From an uncultured Campylobacter sp. (GTDB taxonomy: Bacteria; Campylobacterota; Campylobacteria; Campylobacterales; Campylobacteraceae): a stretch of 5,277 nucleotides of DNA. The stretch lies in NCBI RefSeq assembly GCF_938017615.1, contig NZ_CALIJA010000183.1, positions 1 to 5,277 of the forward strand, read 5' to 3'. The notes beneath the pieces were generated by a model, which was not told the origin of the DNA, made no database searches, and saw nothing but the letters and a program-made list of their open reading frames with translations. Numbering within the stretch: the stretch's first letter is position 1; the number at the start of each line of letters is the position of its first letter. Below, piece after piece: positions 1 to 5,277 of this stretch. The position numbers were made by a program, and so were the translations under genes.

Positions 1-62
1 TTATCTTTGCGCCGCAATCGGCCTGGGCTCAAAATAAAATGCGTGCGATCCGATTTTTGCAT
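1..62 (-). CDS. cas1: Cas1 integrase, N-terminal fragment (runs off the window)
   Basis: The first 20 codons of a minus-strand gene lie here, and the rest is beyond position 1. The translation starts MQKSDRTHFILSPGRLRRKD. The 'hFIlSpGrLrRKD' stretch matches the start of the Cas1 N-terminal beta-domain, where family members typically read like 'yIlsdGrLkRkdNT'. Cas1 is the metal-dependent integrase that inserts spacers into the CRISPR array as a Cas1-Cas2 complex. The start is supported by an AAGGA ribosome site (69-73) six bases upstream. The gene begins 16 bases after the cas2 stop, so it belongs to the same operon. Its catalytic Glu/His/Asp residues are outside the window and cannot be checked. 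The assignment rests on a short motif plus a very favourable context. Confidence 0.85.
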   Translation of the reverse strand, partial: MQKSDRTHFILSPGRLRRKD

Positions 63-68
63 ACTTTA

Positions 69-73
69 TCCTT
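69..73 (-). promoter_or_regulatory. Ribosome binding site of cas1
   Basis: The minus strand reads AAGGA followed by six bases and then ATG (62-60). It sits in the 16-base gap after the cas2 stop and fixes the cas1 start, which is too close to the window edge to be found by ORF length. Confidence 0.7.
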
Positions 74-78
74 AAATT

Positions 79-357
79 TTAGCTGAAAATAGCTTCGTTT
101 TTATCGCACCCGATGACGAGACGCTGTGAATATTTGAGCGAATTAAAAGTATAAATTACTACCGAATCAAGCCTGTTAGAACATTCTTTTTGCAAAATCG
201 CCATTAATTTTTTAAGATCGCTCGCTCTGATTTCGCCTTCGAAAACGCTGAATTGCACGCGAGGCAGAAATTTCTCGACCGCCTTTCGGACGCGCGCAGC
301 GTTATTTTTCTCCTTTTCGTCGCTGCTTGAAATATCGTAAAATAAAATAGCGTACAT
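79..357 (-). CDS. cas2: Cas2, spacer-acquisition subunit
   Basis: A 92-residue protein beginning MYAILFYDIS, which is the first beta-strand of the Cas2 ferredoxin-like fold with the conserved Asp at residue 8. Further family signs are the Arg-rich helix (ARVRKAVEKF, residues 21-30), the 'LPRVQFSVFEGEI' strand (31-43) and the late strand 'VVIYTF' (66-71). The length fits Cas2 (usually 85-100 aa). Cas2 dimers bridge two Cas1 dimers in the integration complex. The start at 357 is preferred over an ATG at 375. The 357 ATG has AGGAG five bases upstream and gives the canonical N-terminus, whereas the longer form would overlap cas4 by 10 bases and add six unrelated residues. The gene lies 8 bases after cas4 and directly before cas1, the reverse of the usual cas1-cas2 order. 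Confidence 0.95.
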   Translation of the reverse strand: MYAILFYDISSSDEKEKNNAARVRKAVEKFLPRVQFSVFEGEIRASDLKKLMAILQKECSNRLDSVVIYTFNSLKYSQRLVIGCDKNEAIFS

Positions 358-362
358 TTTAT

Positions 363-368
363 CTCCTA
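363..368 (-). promoter_or_regulatory. Ribosome binding site of cas2 overlapping the cas4 stop
   Basis: The minus strand reads TAGGAG, in which the TAG is the cas4 stop codon (368-366) and AGGAG (367-363) is the Shine-Dalgarno sequence, five bases before the ATG at 357. This decides the cas2 start and implies translational coupling from cas4 to cas2. Confidence 0.8.
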
Positions 369-863
369 AATGCAATAATCACGATAAGCGCAACTCTCGC
401 AAATCTTTTGCGGGCTAAATTTAGGCGGCTTTGGCTCATTCACAAGGGCGGCAATGCCGTTTAGAATTGTTTCGATTTTAGTGAAATTTTCGGCATTATC
501 CTCAATGGCTATGACGGTTTTGCCGCTAATTAATTTGCCTTTCACCTCTTTTAAATTTAAGCCTGTTTTTAAAAGATAGATGTAAAAAAGTAGCTGCATC
601 TTGCCTGCTTCTGGATTTTTTAGGCTCTTTTTATATTCGGTGATGAGATAGTGTCCGCGCTGCTTGGAAAGTTTGTCAAATTTCAAATTTGAAAATGCGA
701 ATTCTTGCAAACCGTTCTCTTTGATGTCTGCTAGCGCCTTGCCCATTAGCATGTTTTCATCTTCCTGATTGGCGTGAATATTGTGTGCGTAAAGCCACGC
801 CTCGCGCTTACAGGTGACGTAATAATTCACAAGCGTGCCGGCGATTTGGTCTTTGCAAAACAT
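366..863 (-). CDS. cas4: Cas4, RecB-like Fe-S exonuclease of spacer acquisition
   Basis: A 165-aa protein with the Cas4 architecture. An N-terminal 'GTLVNYYVTCKREAWLYAHN' block holds the first cluster cysteine (C18). The RecB nuclease core has D63, the E76-Y-K78 pair in 'TEYKKS', and Q90/Y94 in 'MQLLFYIYLLK'. The C-terminal cysteines C155, C158 and C164 complete the [4Fe-4S] site. In known type I systems Cas4 trims prespacers and helps select the PAM and spacer orientation together with Cas1-Cas2. One oddity: where the family usually has 'GkliHe', this protein reads G41-K-A-L-A45-D, so the motif-I metal-ligand His appears to be Ala. The start codon overlaps the cas3 stop (TAATG). The gene is richer in G+C than cas3. 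Confidence 0.93.
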   Translation of the reverse strand: MFCKDQIAGTLVNYYVTCKREAWLYAHNIHANQEDENMLMGKALADIKENGLQEFAFSNLKFDKLSKQRGHYLITEYKKSLKNPEAGKMQLLFYIYLLKTGLNLKEVKGKLISGKTVIAIEDNAENFTKIETILNGIAALVNEPKPPKFSPQKICESCAYRDYCI

Positions 864-3058
864 TAGTCGAAAAACTCATTTTTGAGATTTAAGGCGGCGT
901 CCTTTTTAATCCCGAAATTATTATTGTACGAAGTATCGCCGAATGGTAAATAATAGACATCTTTTAGCCCATCAATACGCTTTATATTTAAACGCTTTGC
1001 ATCAAATTCTGTGATATTTACACCAAATCTATTAATTTTCTTAATAGTATTCGTAAATATATCTTTCTTATTAAATTTGTCCATATCAAGCCTATTGATT
1101 TCAAAAATTTCATTTTGAAATTCTTTAATATAATCTTCTTTTGGCTCAATTATTACTAAAATTTTAAGTCTATCATCCATCGCCTCGCTAATCTTTTCGT
1201 TTATATCGTAAAATCCGAGCTCTCGCATCTGCTCCACCAAAAATAAACTCTCTAGGCTTTGCTTTATGGCGCTGAAATACCTAGTGGAAATATCTAAAAT
1301 TTCGCTTTCGATGATATCTCTTTGCTTTAGAATTTTTACCAAAATATTATCGCTAATGCGTTTTAAATCACCGTAAATGAGATCGGAATAGTCGCAAATA
1401 TCGTTAAATACGTATAATTCTCCCAGGGCTGCGAAATTTCTATTTATGCGACCGGCAGTTTGGATAATCGAGCTAATGGGCGCTATCTCTCTAAATCCGA
1501 CATCAAAATCCAAATCCACGCCAGCTTCGATAGACTGTGTAGAAATTAGCAAGATCGGATCACCGTATCCATTTTTATTTTTAGCAATTGCATCTTTTAT
1601 ATTTTCGATATTTTTTCGTTTGTGATCGTCGCACATATATCCGTTTAGGCAAAAAATTTTAAATTCATCGTAAAATTCCAAAAATAGCTCTTGCGCTTTT
1701 TTAATGGTATTTACGACGACTAGTGTATTTTTGCTTTTTGCTAATTGTCTAATCTTGTCTTTTAAAGCACTCTCATTGCCATCAAACCACTTTAAAACGT
1801 ATCTATTTTGATCTTTGAAATAATCTAAATTTGAAATTTCTTGAAATTTAGTCGCATCAACAATAGGCATCGTAGCGGACATAAAGATAAAAATGCAGCC
1901 AAATTTCTCCGCCATCATCTCGCAAAGTTTCATAAAATCCGCCCTGAACTTATACGGTACTGCCTGCGCCTCATCGATTATTATTACACTATTTTTTAAT
2001 CGGTTAAATTTTACGCTATCTTTATTTTTGTTTCCAAAGAGTGCAAATATAAATTGATATAGCGTAGTTACGTTAATATCTCCGCTAAAGGAATCCATCA
2101 AAAATTTAACTTTAGAATAGCGATCTTGCGGGGTGCTTTCATCTATCGTAGTTTTGTGATGAATTTTATGAATTAATATATTTTTATCGTCTTTGAAAAT
2201 CTCTTTTATCTCATCATAAACTTGATCTATGATAGCCGTAAACGGCAGTACGTAAATAATACGTTCTTTATTAAATTTGGCGGCAAAATTTAGCGCAGTT
2301 AAAGTCTTACCGTAGCCAGTAGGCGCAGTTAAAGTAAAAAGATTATGATTTACATCGAAATTATTTAAAACGAATTTTCTAAACTCGCTTCTTTTTTCAT
2401 TTGGCTTACGATTTTCCAGGACTTTGATATATTTTTCGATCGTATTAGAATTCGCCGGTTTAGAAACAGGAATTCTTTGATTAAAAATAGCTTCATATTT
2501 ATCACTATAAATAAGCGACGAAAATATGTCTTTGAAATTTAAAAAGTCATCGTAATCAAACTTCTTTTTCGCAAATTTGAAGTATTCTCTTAAATGTTTA
2601 GCTTTAATTAAAAGCTCATTTTTATCCCTTTTAATATCTTTGTAAATTTCTAAACCTAAAGCTTTATCTAAGACTTCATCCCAAAAGCCTAGCTCTCTCG
2701 AGCTCTCAAAATATTTACCGAAATTTTTATTTTGCGTTGTAAGCTCACAAAAATTTTCTACATTTCCATGGTGTGATACGATGGATAAAAACCCAAAAGC
2801 CGTATCTAGCTCATTAAATTCTGAATTTAGTAAAAATATGTAAGCGGATAATAAAGCATGATTTTTATCTGCAATTTTTTCGGTAGGATTTTTGATATAA
2901 ATTTGAAAATTAGTTTTTAGCTTAGCTATATCGTGATAAATTTTAATGCATTGTAAAAGCCTACTATCCGTTTCAGCAAGCATATTTGTTATATGCTTTA
3001 TTAGCGGTTTATTAGGATGCGATAGCAGCTCACTTTGCAAAGTAGACCTTGTAGTCAT
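863..3058 (-). CDS. cas3: Cas3 HD nuclease-helicase (type I target degradation)
   Basis: A 731-aa Cas3 with both activities in one chain. The N-terminal HD domain shows H22 in 'PLIKHI', the H42-D43 pair in 'YHDIAK', H67 in 'NHALLSAY', H96-H97 in 'SHHG' and a late Asp at 186 in 'LIYSDKYEA'. The superfamily-2 helicase follows, with Walker A APTGYGKT (245-252), motif II DEAQ (362-365), motif III SAT (394-396), motif V 'STQSIEAGVDLDFD' (506-519) and motif VI QTAGRINR (533-540). All key motifs look intact, so the enzyme is probably active. It would be recruited to the target-bound Cascade complex to nick, unwind and digest DNA. The predicted ATG overlaps the end of cas5 by 29 bases and has no clear ribosome site. 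A TTG at codon 7 (3040-3038), preceded by AAGG at about six bases, is a possible alternative that keeps every motif. Confidence 0.96.
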   Translation of the reverse strand: MTTRSTLQSELLSHPNKPLIKHITNMLAETDSRLLQCIKIYHDIAKLKTNFQIYIKNPTEKIADKNHALLSAYIFLLNSEFNELDTAFGFLSIVSHHGNVENFCELTTQNKNFGKYFESSRELGFWDEVLDKALGLEIYKDIKRDKNELLIKAKHLREYFKFAKKKFDYDDFLNFKDIFSSLIYSDKYEAIFNQRIPVSKPANSNTIEKYIKVLENRKPNEKRSEFRKFVLNNFDVNHNLFTLTAPTGYGKTLTALNFAAKFNKERIIYVLPFTAIIDQVYDEIKEIFKDDKNILIHKIHHKTTIDESTPQDRYSKVKFLMDSFSGDINVTTLYQFIFALFGNKNKDSVKFNRLKNSVIIIDEAQAVPYKFRADFMKLCEMMAEKFGCIFIFMSATMPIVDATKFQEISNLDYFKDQNRYVLKWFDGNESALKDKIRQLAKSKNTLVVVNTIKKAQELFLEFYDEFKIFCLNGYMCDDHKRKNIENIKDAIAKNKNGYGDPILLISTQSIEAGVDLDFDVGFREIAPISSIIQTAGRINRNFAALGELYVFNDICDYSDLIYGDLKRISDNILVKILKQRDIIESEILDISTRYFSAIKQSLESLFLVEQMRELGFYDINEKISEAMDDRLKILVIIEPKEDYIKEFQNEIFEINRLDMDKFNKKDIFTNTIKKINRFGVNITEFDAKRLNIKRIDGLKDVYYLPFGDTSYNNNFGIKKDAALNLKNEFFD

Positions 3059-3743
3059 TTATTTGATAAATATTTCCTCTATTCTTTGCTTTGATTTGAC
3101 TATTGCCGCCTAGCTTGATAACGAAATCTTTAAAATCCTTAAAAATTCGACCCTCTTCGCATCCGCAAGCCATTCTAGCCGTAGTAAGTCTGATATCAAA
3201 GCTTTGTGCATCAAATATAAAATCATCCATCAAAACAAACGTATCTATAAAACTTTCTTTTTCATGCACCAATTCACAATTTTTTATCTCGATATATTTA
3301 AAATCCGCTATACAAAAATTTATACCTAAATATGGTGTAAAGACACATTTGTGAGCTTTTAAGCTGTCGATTATCTTTTCTTTATAAGAAGCGTTTAAAG
3401 CACTTAAATCAACGAATATGATATATCTGGGATCCTTTATTAGCTCTTTATAAAACTGCTTTTTCTCGCTAGAATCTTGATAGCCTTGTTCGATATGCAT
3501 ACTTGACGATAGAGCAAATTTTATACCGTTAAAAATCATAGTTTTTTTGCGAAATTGCGAACTTAAAATAACGCTATAACCTATATCGTTAAGTTTAAAA
3601 TAATTCATTTCACCTATAATTGCTCCCAAAAGCCCCATGACAGCAGTCTTTGGCGGCACCGGGTATGTAAGAGACGAGTAGATAGTAGCTGGATGAGAAA
3701 AATGCGCATAATCTCCCGATAGCTCAAAAGCTATTATATCCAT
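3030..3743 (-). CDS. cas5: Cas5b, Cascade subunit
   Basis: A 237-aa RAMP-fold protein of the type I-B Cas5 group. The N-terminal signature is clear: 'GDYAHFSHP' (10-18), then 'TYPVPPKTAVMGLLGAIIG' (26-44), which contains the Pro-rich turn and glycine-rich helix start shared by Cas5 proteins. In Cascade, Cas5 binds the 5' handle of the crRNA and contacts the first Cas7 and the large subunit. In some other subtypes (I-C) Cas5 also processes crRNA. No catalytic residue for that can be identified here by eye. The ATG directly follows the cas7 stop (TAAATG, no gap), with AGGA (3753-3750) six bases upstream. Its 3' end overlaps the start of cas3. Confidence 0.93.
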   Translation of the reverse strand: MDIIAFELSGDYAHFSHPATIYSSLTYPVPPKTAVMGLLGAIIGEMNYFKLNDIGYSVILSSQFRKKTMIFNGIKFALSSSMHIEQGYQDSSEKKQFYKELIKDPRYIIFVDLSALNASYKEKIIDSLKAHKCVFTPYLGINFCIADFKYIEIKNCELVHEKESFIDTFVLMDDFIFDAQSFDIRLTTARMACGCEEGRIFKDFKDFVIKLGGNSQIKAKNRGNIYQINDYKVYFAK

Positions 3744-4661
3744 TTAAAATCCTATTTTTATCCAATTACTATCAAATTGTGATCTGTTATTTTGCTCGAA
3801 GTCAAAATCGCTCATATACTCTATTTTTTCGATCTCTTGCGCGTATCTAGTAAGTTTAGCTTTTAATCTAGAAAAATCAATTGTAAAATCATTTATACTT
3901 CTTATCTCTATGTCTTCTTTGCTACTATTTATAGCCACACAGTTATTTAAATCTCCAGCGAAAGTATCATTTTTATATGTAATTACTAGCATAAACCTAG
4001 GCATTTGACCCATTTTCGTGCGAGTAATTAAATTTTTAGTTCCGCTCCAGAGTGCGCTTAAAATCACTTTCACATCATCTTCATTTAAATTTGTAATCTT
4101 TGCACTATGATTATCCACTATTCCGTAAGTTGCAAACATTGCATAATTTAAAAAATCTTCTTCTCTAAACGTTTTATTTGCCTTATCGCTACCGCTTGCA
4201 AACGCGCCGGTGCCTTTTATATGCTCTACCGCAACTCTATGAAGCGATCTGCTCATTCTAAACTGAATTGGTCCAACAAATTGAATTCCGGCTGTTTTTA
4301 TGCCTTCTTTTTTCATCTCGTCTTTATCCGATATCGGCAAAACTCCACCAAATGCGCGAATATCGATAAATTTAGATAAAATTTCTTTTTCAATCTCGAT
4401 TTTTTCTTGCTTTACATTAATTACTTCACGTATTGCGCTTTTGCAATCTAAGATATTTTCATCTCTTTTATACTCTTTAATGAAAATCGTACTTTCGTCT
4501 TTTTTCATAATTTCATCTCTAATTGTTCGCTTTATACGTACATCAGTAACTTCTGCTATACCTGTCTCATCATCTATCCTAGGAGCGTTATCTCTTAGCA
4601 TATCGCCGTTTGGATTAAAATTTTCGCCGTCCCAAAGAAATAGAATTTCCTTCTTTTTCAT
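3744..4661 (-). CDS. cas7: Cas7b (Csh2 family), Cascade backbone
   Basis: A 305-aa protein with the hallmarks of Csh2-type Cas7: 'FLWDGENFNPNGD' (8-20), 'PRID' (27-30), 'VTDVRIKRTIRD' (38-49), 'DIRAFGGVLP' (100-109), 'GPIQF' (130-134), 'SRSLH' (137-141) and the late block 'SGTKNLITRTKMGQMPR' (206-222). Several copies of Cas7 polymerise along the crRNA spacer and hold it for pairing with target DNA. The length fits the family, and the family identity places the locus in subtype I-B. The ATG overlaps the preceding stop (TAATG) and has the strongest ribosome site of the operon, suiting a subunit needed in several copies. Confidence 0.96.
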   Translation of the reverse strand: MKKKEILFLWDGENFNPNGDMLRDNAPRIDDETGIAEVTDVRIKRTIRDEIMKKDESTIFIKEYKRDENILDCKSAIREVINVKQEKIEIEKEILSKFIDIRAFGGVLPISDKDEMKKEGIKTAGIQFVGPIQFRMSRSLHRVAVEHIKGTGAFASGSDKANKTFREEDFLNYAMFATYGIVDNHSAKITNLNEDDVKVILSALWSGTKNLITRTKMGQMPRFMLVITYKNDTFAGDLNNCVAINSSKEDIEIRSINDFTIDFSRLKAKLTRYAQEIEKIEYMSDFDFEQNNRSQFDSNWIKIGF

Positions 4662-5137
4662 TACTCGTCTCCTTGAGTGTTATCTTTAATATATTTCGTA
4701 AAATCACTTCCGCCCATAGCAAAGGTCAGCGTTACATAAGCGCTCTTAACCCGCTTTTGAGATAAAAACGCACTTGGTAAAATTCCAATCAAAATATCGC
4801 GCATGATTTCTATATTAGCACTTCTTTTTCCTCGCGATACATTGGAGAGTTTTTTGTTAGTTTCATCGCACTTAGTCCAAATCCGTTCTAAAAGCTCTTT
4901 CGTAATTAGTCCGGCATTATTCAGCCATTTTTCAAATGAACTATTTTTGCTAATAGCAAATTGGCGATTTATCAACCCTGCAGACATCATTCCTAGCAAA
5001 TATGCACTCTGCAATACTTCATTATATTTTAGAAATTCGCTATTTTTCAAAATCGAGTTTATTAACTCTTTTTTATCACTTAAGCCTTGCAAATTAGCCT
5101 CCCTTGCAAATGATATTTTTTTATTTAAAGCACCCAT
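4661..5137 (-). CDS. Cas8b C-terminal-domain / Cas11b-like small subunit (158 aa)
   Basis: This is the first gene of the operon. The protein looks all-helical and resembles only the C-terminal bundle of Cas8b (Csh1/TM1802-like) proteins: 'AYLLGMMSAGLINRQ' (45-59, compare a family-style 'FLLGmlvgrLlniQ'), 'NSSFEKWLNNAGL' (65-77, compare 'ntPFlkkLkgL'), and the end 'LSQKRVKSAYVTLTFAMGG' (125-143, compare 'lsndEisfyFvlGm'). The comparison is from memory of the family, not an alignment. Full Cas8b is about 500-700 aa, so the large-subunit portion for PAM recognition and Cas3 recruitment is absent. In known I-B, I-C and I-D systems a small subunit, Cas11, is made by internal initiation inside cas8, and this ORF has about that size. 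No ribosome site precedes the chosen ATG, the first start codon in this frame. Either a standalone Cas11b-like gene or a truncated cas8b is possible. Confidence 0.6.
   Translation of the reverse strand: MGALNKKISFAREANLQGLSDKKELINSILKNSEFLKYNEVLQSAYLLGMMSAGLINRQFAISKNSSFEKWLNNAGLITKELLERIWTKCDETNKKLSNVSRGKRSANIEIMRDILIGILPSAFLSQKRVKSAYVTLTFAMGGSDFTKYIKDNTQGDE
4669..4674 (-). promoter_or_regulatory. Strong ribosome binding site of cas7
   Basis: The minus strand reads AAGGAG, seven bases before the cas7 ATG (4661-4659), and lies within the last codons of the preceding gene. It is closer to the Shine-Dalgarno consensus than the sites of the neighbouring genes. It is consistent with high Cas7 stoichiometry in Cascade; the link to stoichiometry is an inference. 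Confidence 0.7.
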
Positions 5138-5166
5138 TTCATTAAAGAAATTTTGATATTTTTCAT
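5125..5166 (-). other. Possible 13-codon leader ORF with a good ribosome site, overlapping the Cas8b/Cas11b-like start
   Basis: The minus strand has AAGGAA (5176-5171) followed by ACTT and ATG at 5166, an excellent initiation signal. The reading frame is MKNIKISLMKWVL and then stops at 5127-5125, overlapping the first codons of the next gene in another frame. It may be a leader peptide whose termination re-initiates translation at the ATG at 5137. It may instead be the true start of the main gene, put out of frame by one base in an A5 run (5163-5159): a sixth A would join it to that gene. Sequence alone cannot decide. Confidence 0.4.
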
Positions 5167-5195
5167 AAGTTTCCTTGAAATTTTGCTCTAAATTT

Positions 5196-5230
5196 AAAAA
5201 TCCCGGATCAGATTGCTCCGACCCGGGATT
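5196..5230 (-). terminator. Rho-independent terminator of the upstream gene
   Basis: On the minus strand a 5' arm (5230-5217, AATCCCGGGTCGGA) pairs over 14 positions with a 3' arm (5212-5199) across a GCAA tetraloop (5216-5213), with two G-T wobbles and no mismatch. The T-tract runs 5200-5196, its first two T's being the end of the stem, and continues as AAATTT. On the plus strand the hairpin is followed by ATATCATAAG, so only minus-strand termination is supported. It begins 29 bases after the stop codon of the gene entering from the right and separates that gene from the cas operon. Confidence 0.8.
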
Positions 5231-5237
5231 ATATCAT
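5228..5237 (-). promoter_or_regulatory. Probable sigma-70 promoter (extended -10) of the cas operon
   Basis: The minus strand reads ATGATATAAT, a perfect TGnTATAAT extended -10 (TATAAT at 5233-5228). No TTGACA-like -35 is seen 16-18 bases upstream, which is usual for Campylobacter promoters. Transcription would start near 5222-5218, inside the 5' arm of the terminator hairpin. It leaves about 80 bases of leader before the ATG at 5137. There is no other good promoter between the hairpin and the first cas gene. Confidence 0.6.
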
Positions 5238-5259
5238 AAGTTGATTAATGAGCTATGAA

Positions 5260-5277
5260 TTAGAATGAGTATTTAGC
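5260..5277 (-). CDS. C-terminal five codons of an upstream gene, possibly an outer-membrane beta-barrel protein
   Basis: Only the end is visible: codons for Ala-Lys-Tyr-Ser-Phe, then TAA (5262-5260). A terminal Phe with alternating aromatic residues is the usual C-terminal signature of outer-membrane beta-barrels, so a porin-like gene is one reading. A strong terminator starting 29 bases downstream supports a real gene end here. With five residues the product cannot be identified. Confidence 0.35.
   Translation of the reverse strand, partial: AKYSF

Noticed and set aside
355..370. Possible deletion of cas1 between cas4 and cas2
   Set aside because: The cas4-cas2 junction is clean, and a Cas1 N-terminus is visible after cas2 at 62-1, so cas1 is relocated rather than missing.
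681..694. Perfect palindrome TTTCAAATTTGAAA inside cas4
   Set aside because: It lies in coding sequence, and CAAATTTGA-like words are common in AT-rich Campylobacter DNA (similar words occur near 1825-1850). There is no sign of an operator.
3103..3354. Plus-strand open frame of 83 codons
   Set aside because: It lies wholly within cas5 on the opposite strand, shows no recognisable motif, and has a Ser/Lys/Ile-rich composition expected of a shadow of an AT-rich gene.
4300..4689. Plus-strand open frame of 129 codons, hydrophobic and Ser/Ile-rich
   Set aside because: It is antisense to the well-supported cas7 and the gene before it. Its membrane-like look is a by-product of reverse-reading Lys/Glu-rich codons.
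4803..5156. Plus-strand open frame of 117 codons
   Set aside because: It is antisense to the Cas8b/Cas11b-like gene, with no ribosome site or family motif seen. It deserves reconsideration only if the minus-strand gene proves not to be expressed.
1..5277. Search for a CRISPR array or direct repeats with spacers
   Set aside because: No regularly spaced repeats of about 25-40 bases were seen. The window is almost entirely coding, and an array would probably lie beyond cas1 to the left.

Overview
The window is most of a type I-B CRISPR-Cas operon, all on the minus strand and read from right to left. AT-rich coding sequence with many AAATTT words, an extended -10 promoter (TGnTATAAT) without a clear -35 box, and protein sequences typical of epsilonproteobacterial Cas families point to a Campylobacter-like member of the Campylobacterota. 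This is an inference from style, not a species call.

Layout along the minus strand. (1) At 5277-5260 are the last five codons of an unrelated upstream gene, ending Lys-Tyr-Ser-Phe-stop, which resembles an outer-membrane beta-barrel C-terminus. (2) At 5233-5196 a 14-bp perfect hairpin with a GCAA loop and a T-tract (terminator) overlaps an extended -10 box (promoter). (3) At 5137-4661 is a 158-aa protein resembling only the C-terminal helical domain of Cas8b, i.e. a Cas11b-like small subunit. (4) Then follow cas7 (csh2 family), cas5, cas3 (HD nuclease plus DExH helicase), cas4, cas2, and the first 20 codons of cas1, which leaves the window at position 1.

How they work together. Cas7 forms the crRNA backbone, Cas5 caps its 5' end, the Cas8b/Cas11b-like protein supplies small-subunit function, and Cas3 unwinds and degrades target DNA. 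Cas4, Cas2 and Cas1 make up the spacer-acquisition module. Genes abut or overlap by 0 to 29 bases or are separated by 8 to 16 bases, so they are probably one translationally coupled transcript.

Unusual points. No large subunit (the Cas8b N-terminal and central parts) and no cas6 are visible, although the operon's 5' boundary lies inside the window. The acquisition genes run cas4-cas2-cas1 rather than the usual cas4-cas1-cas2. Cas4 seems to have Ala where the motif-I His is expected. The acquisition end is clearly richer in G+C (about 41% over 1-840 by hand count) than sampled lines of cas3, cas5 and cas7 (about 22-32%), which suggests a modular origin. No CRISPR array, tRNA, rRNA or mobile element is visible.
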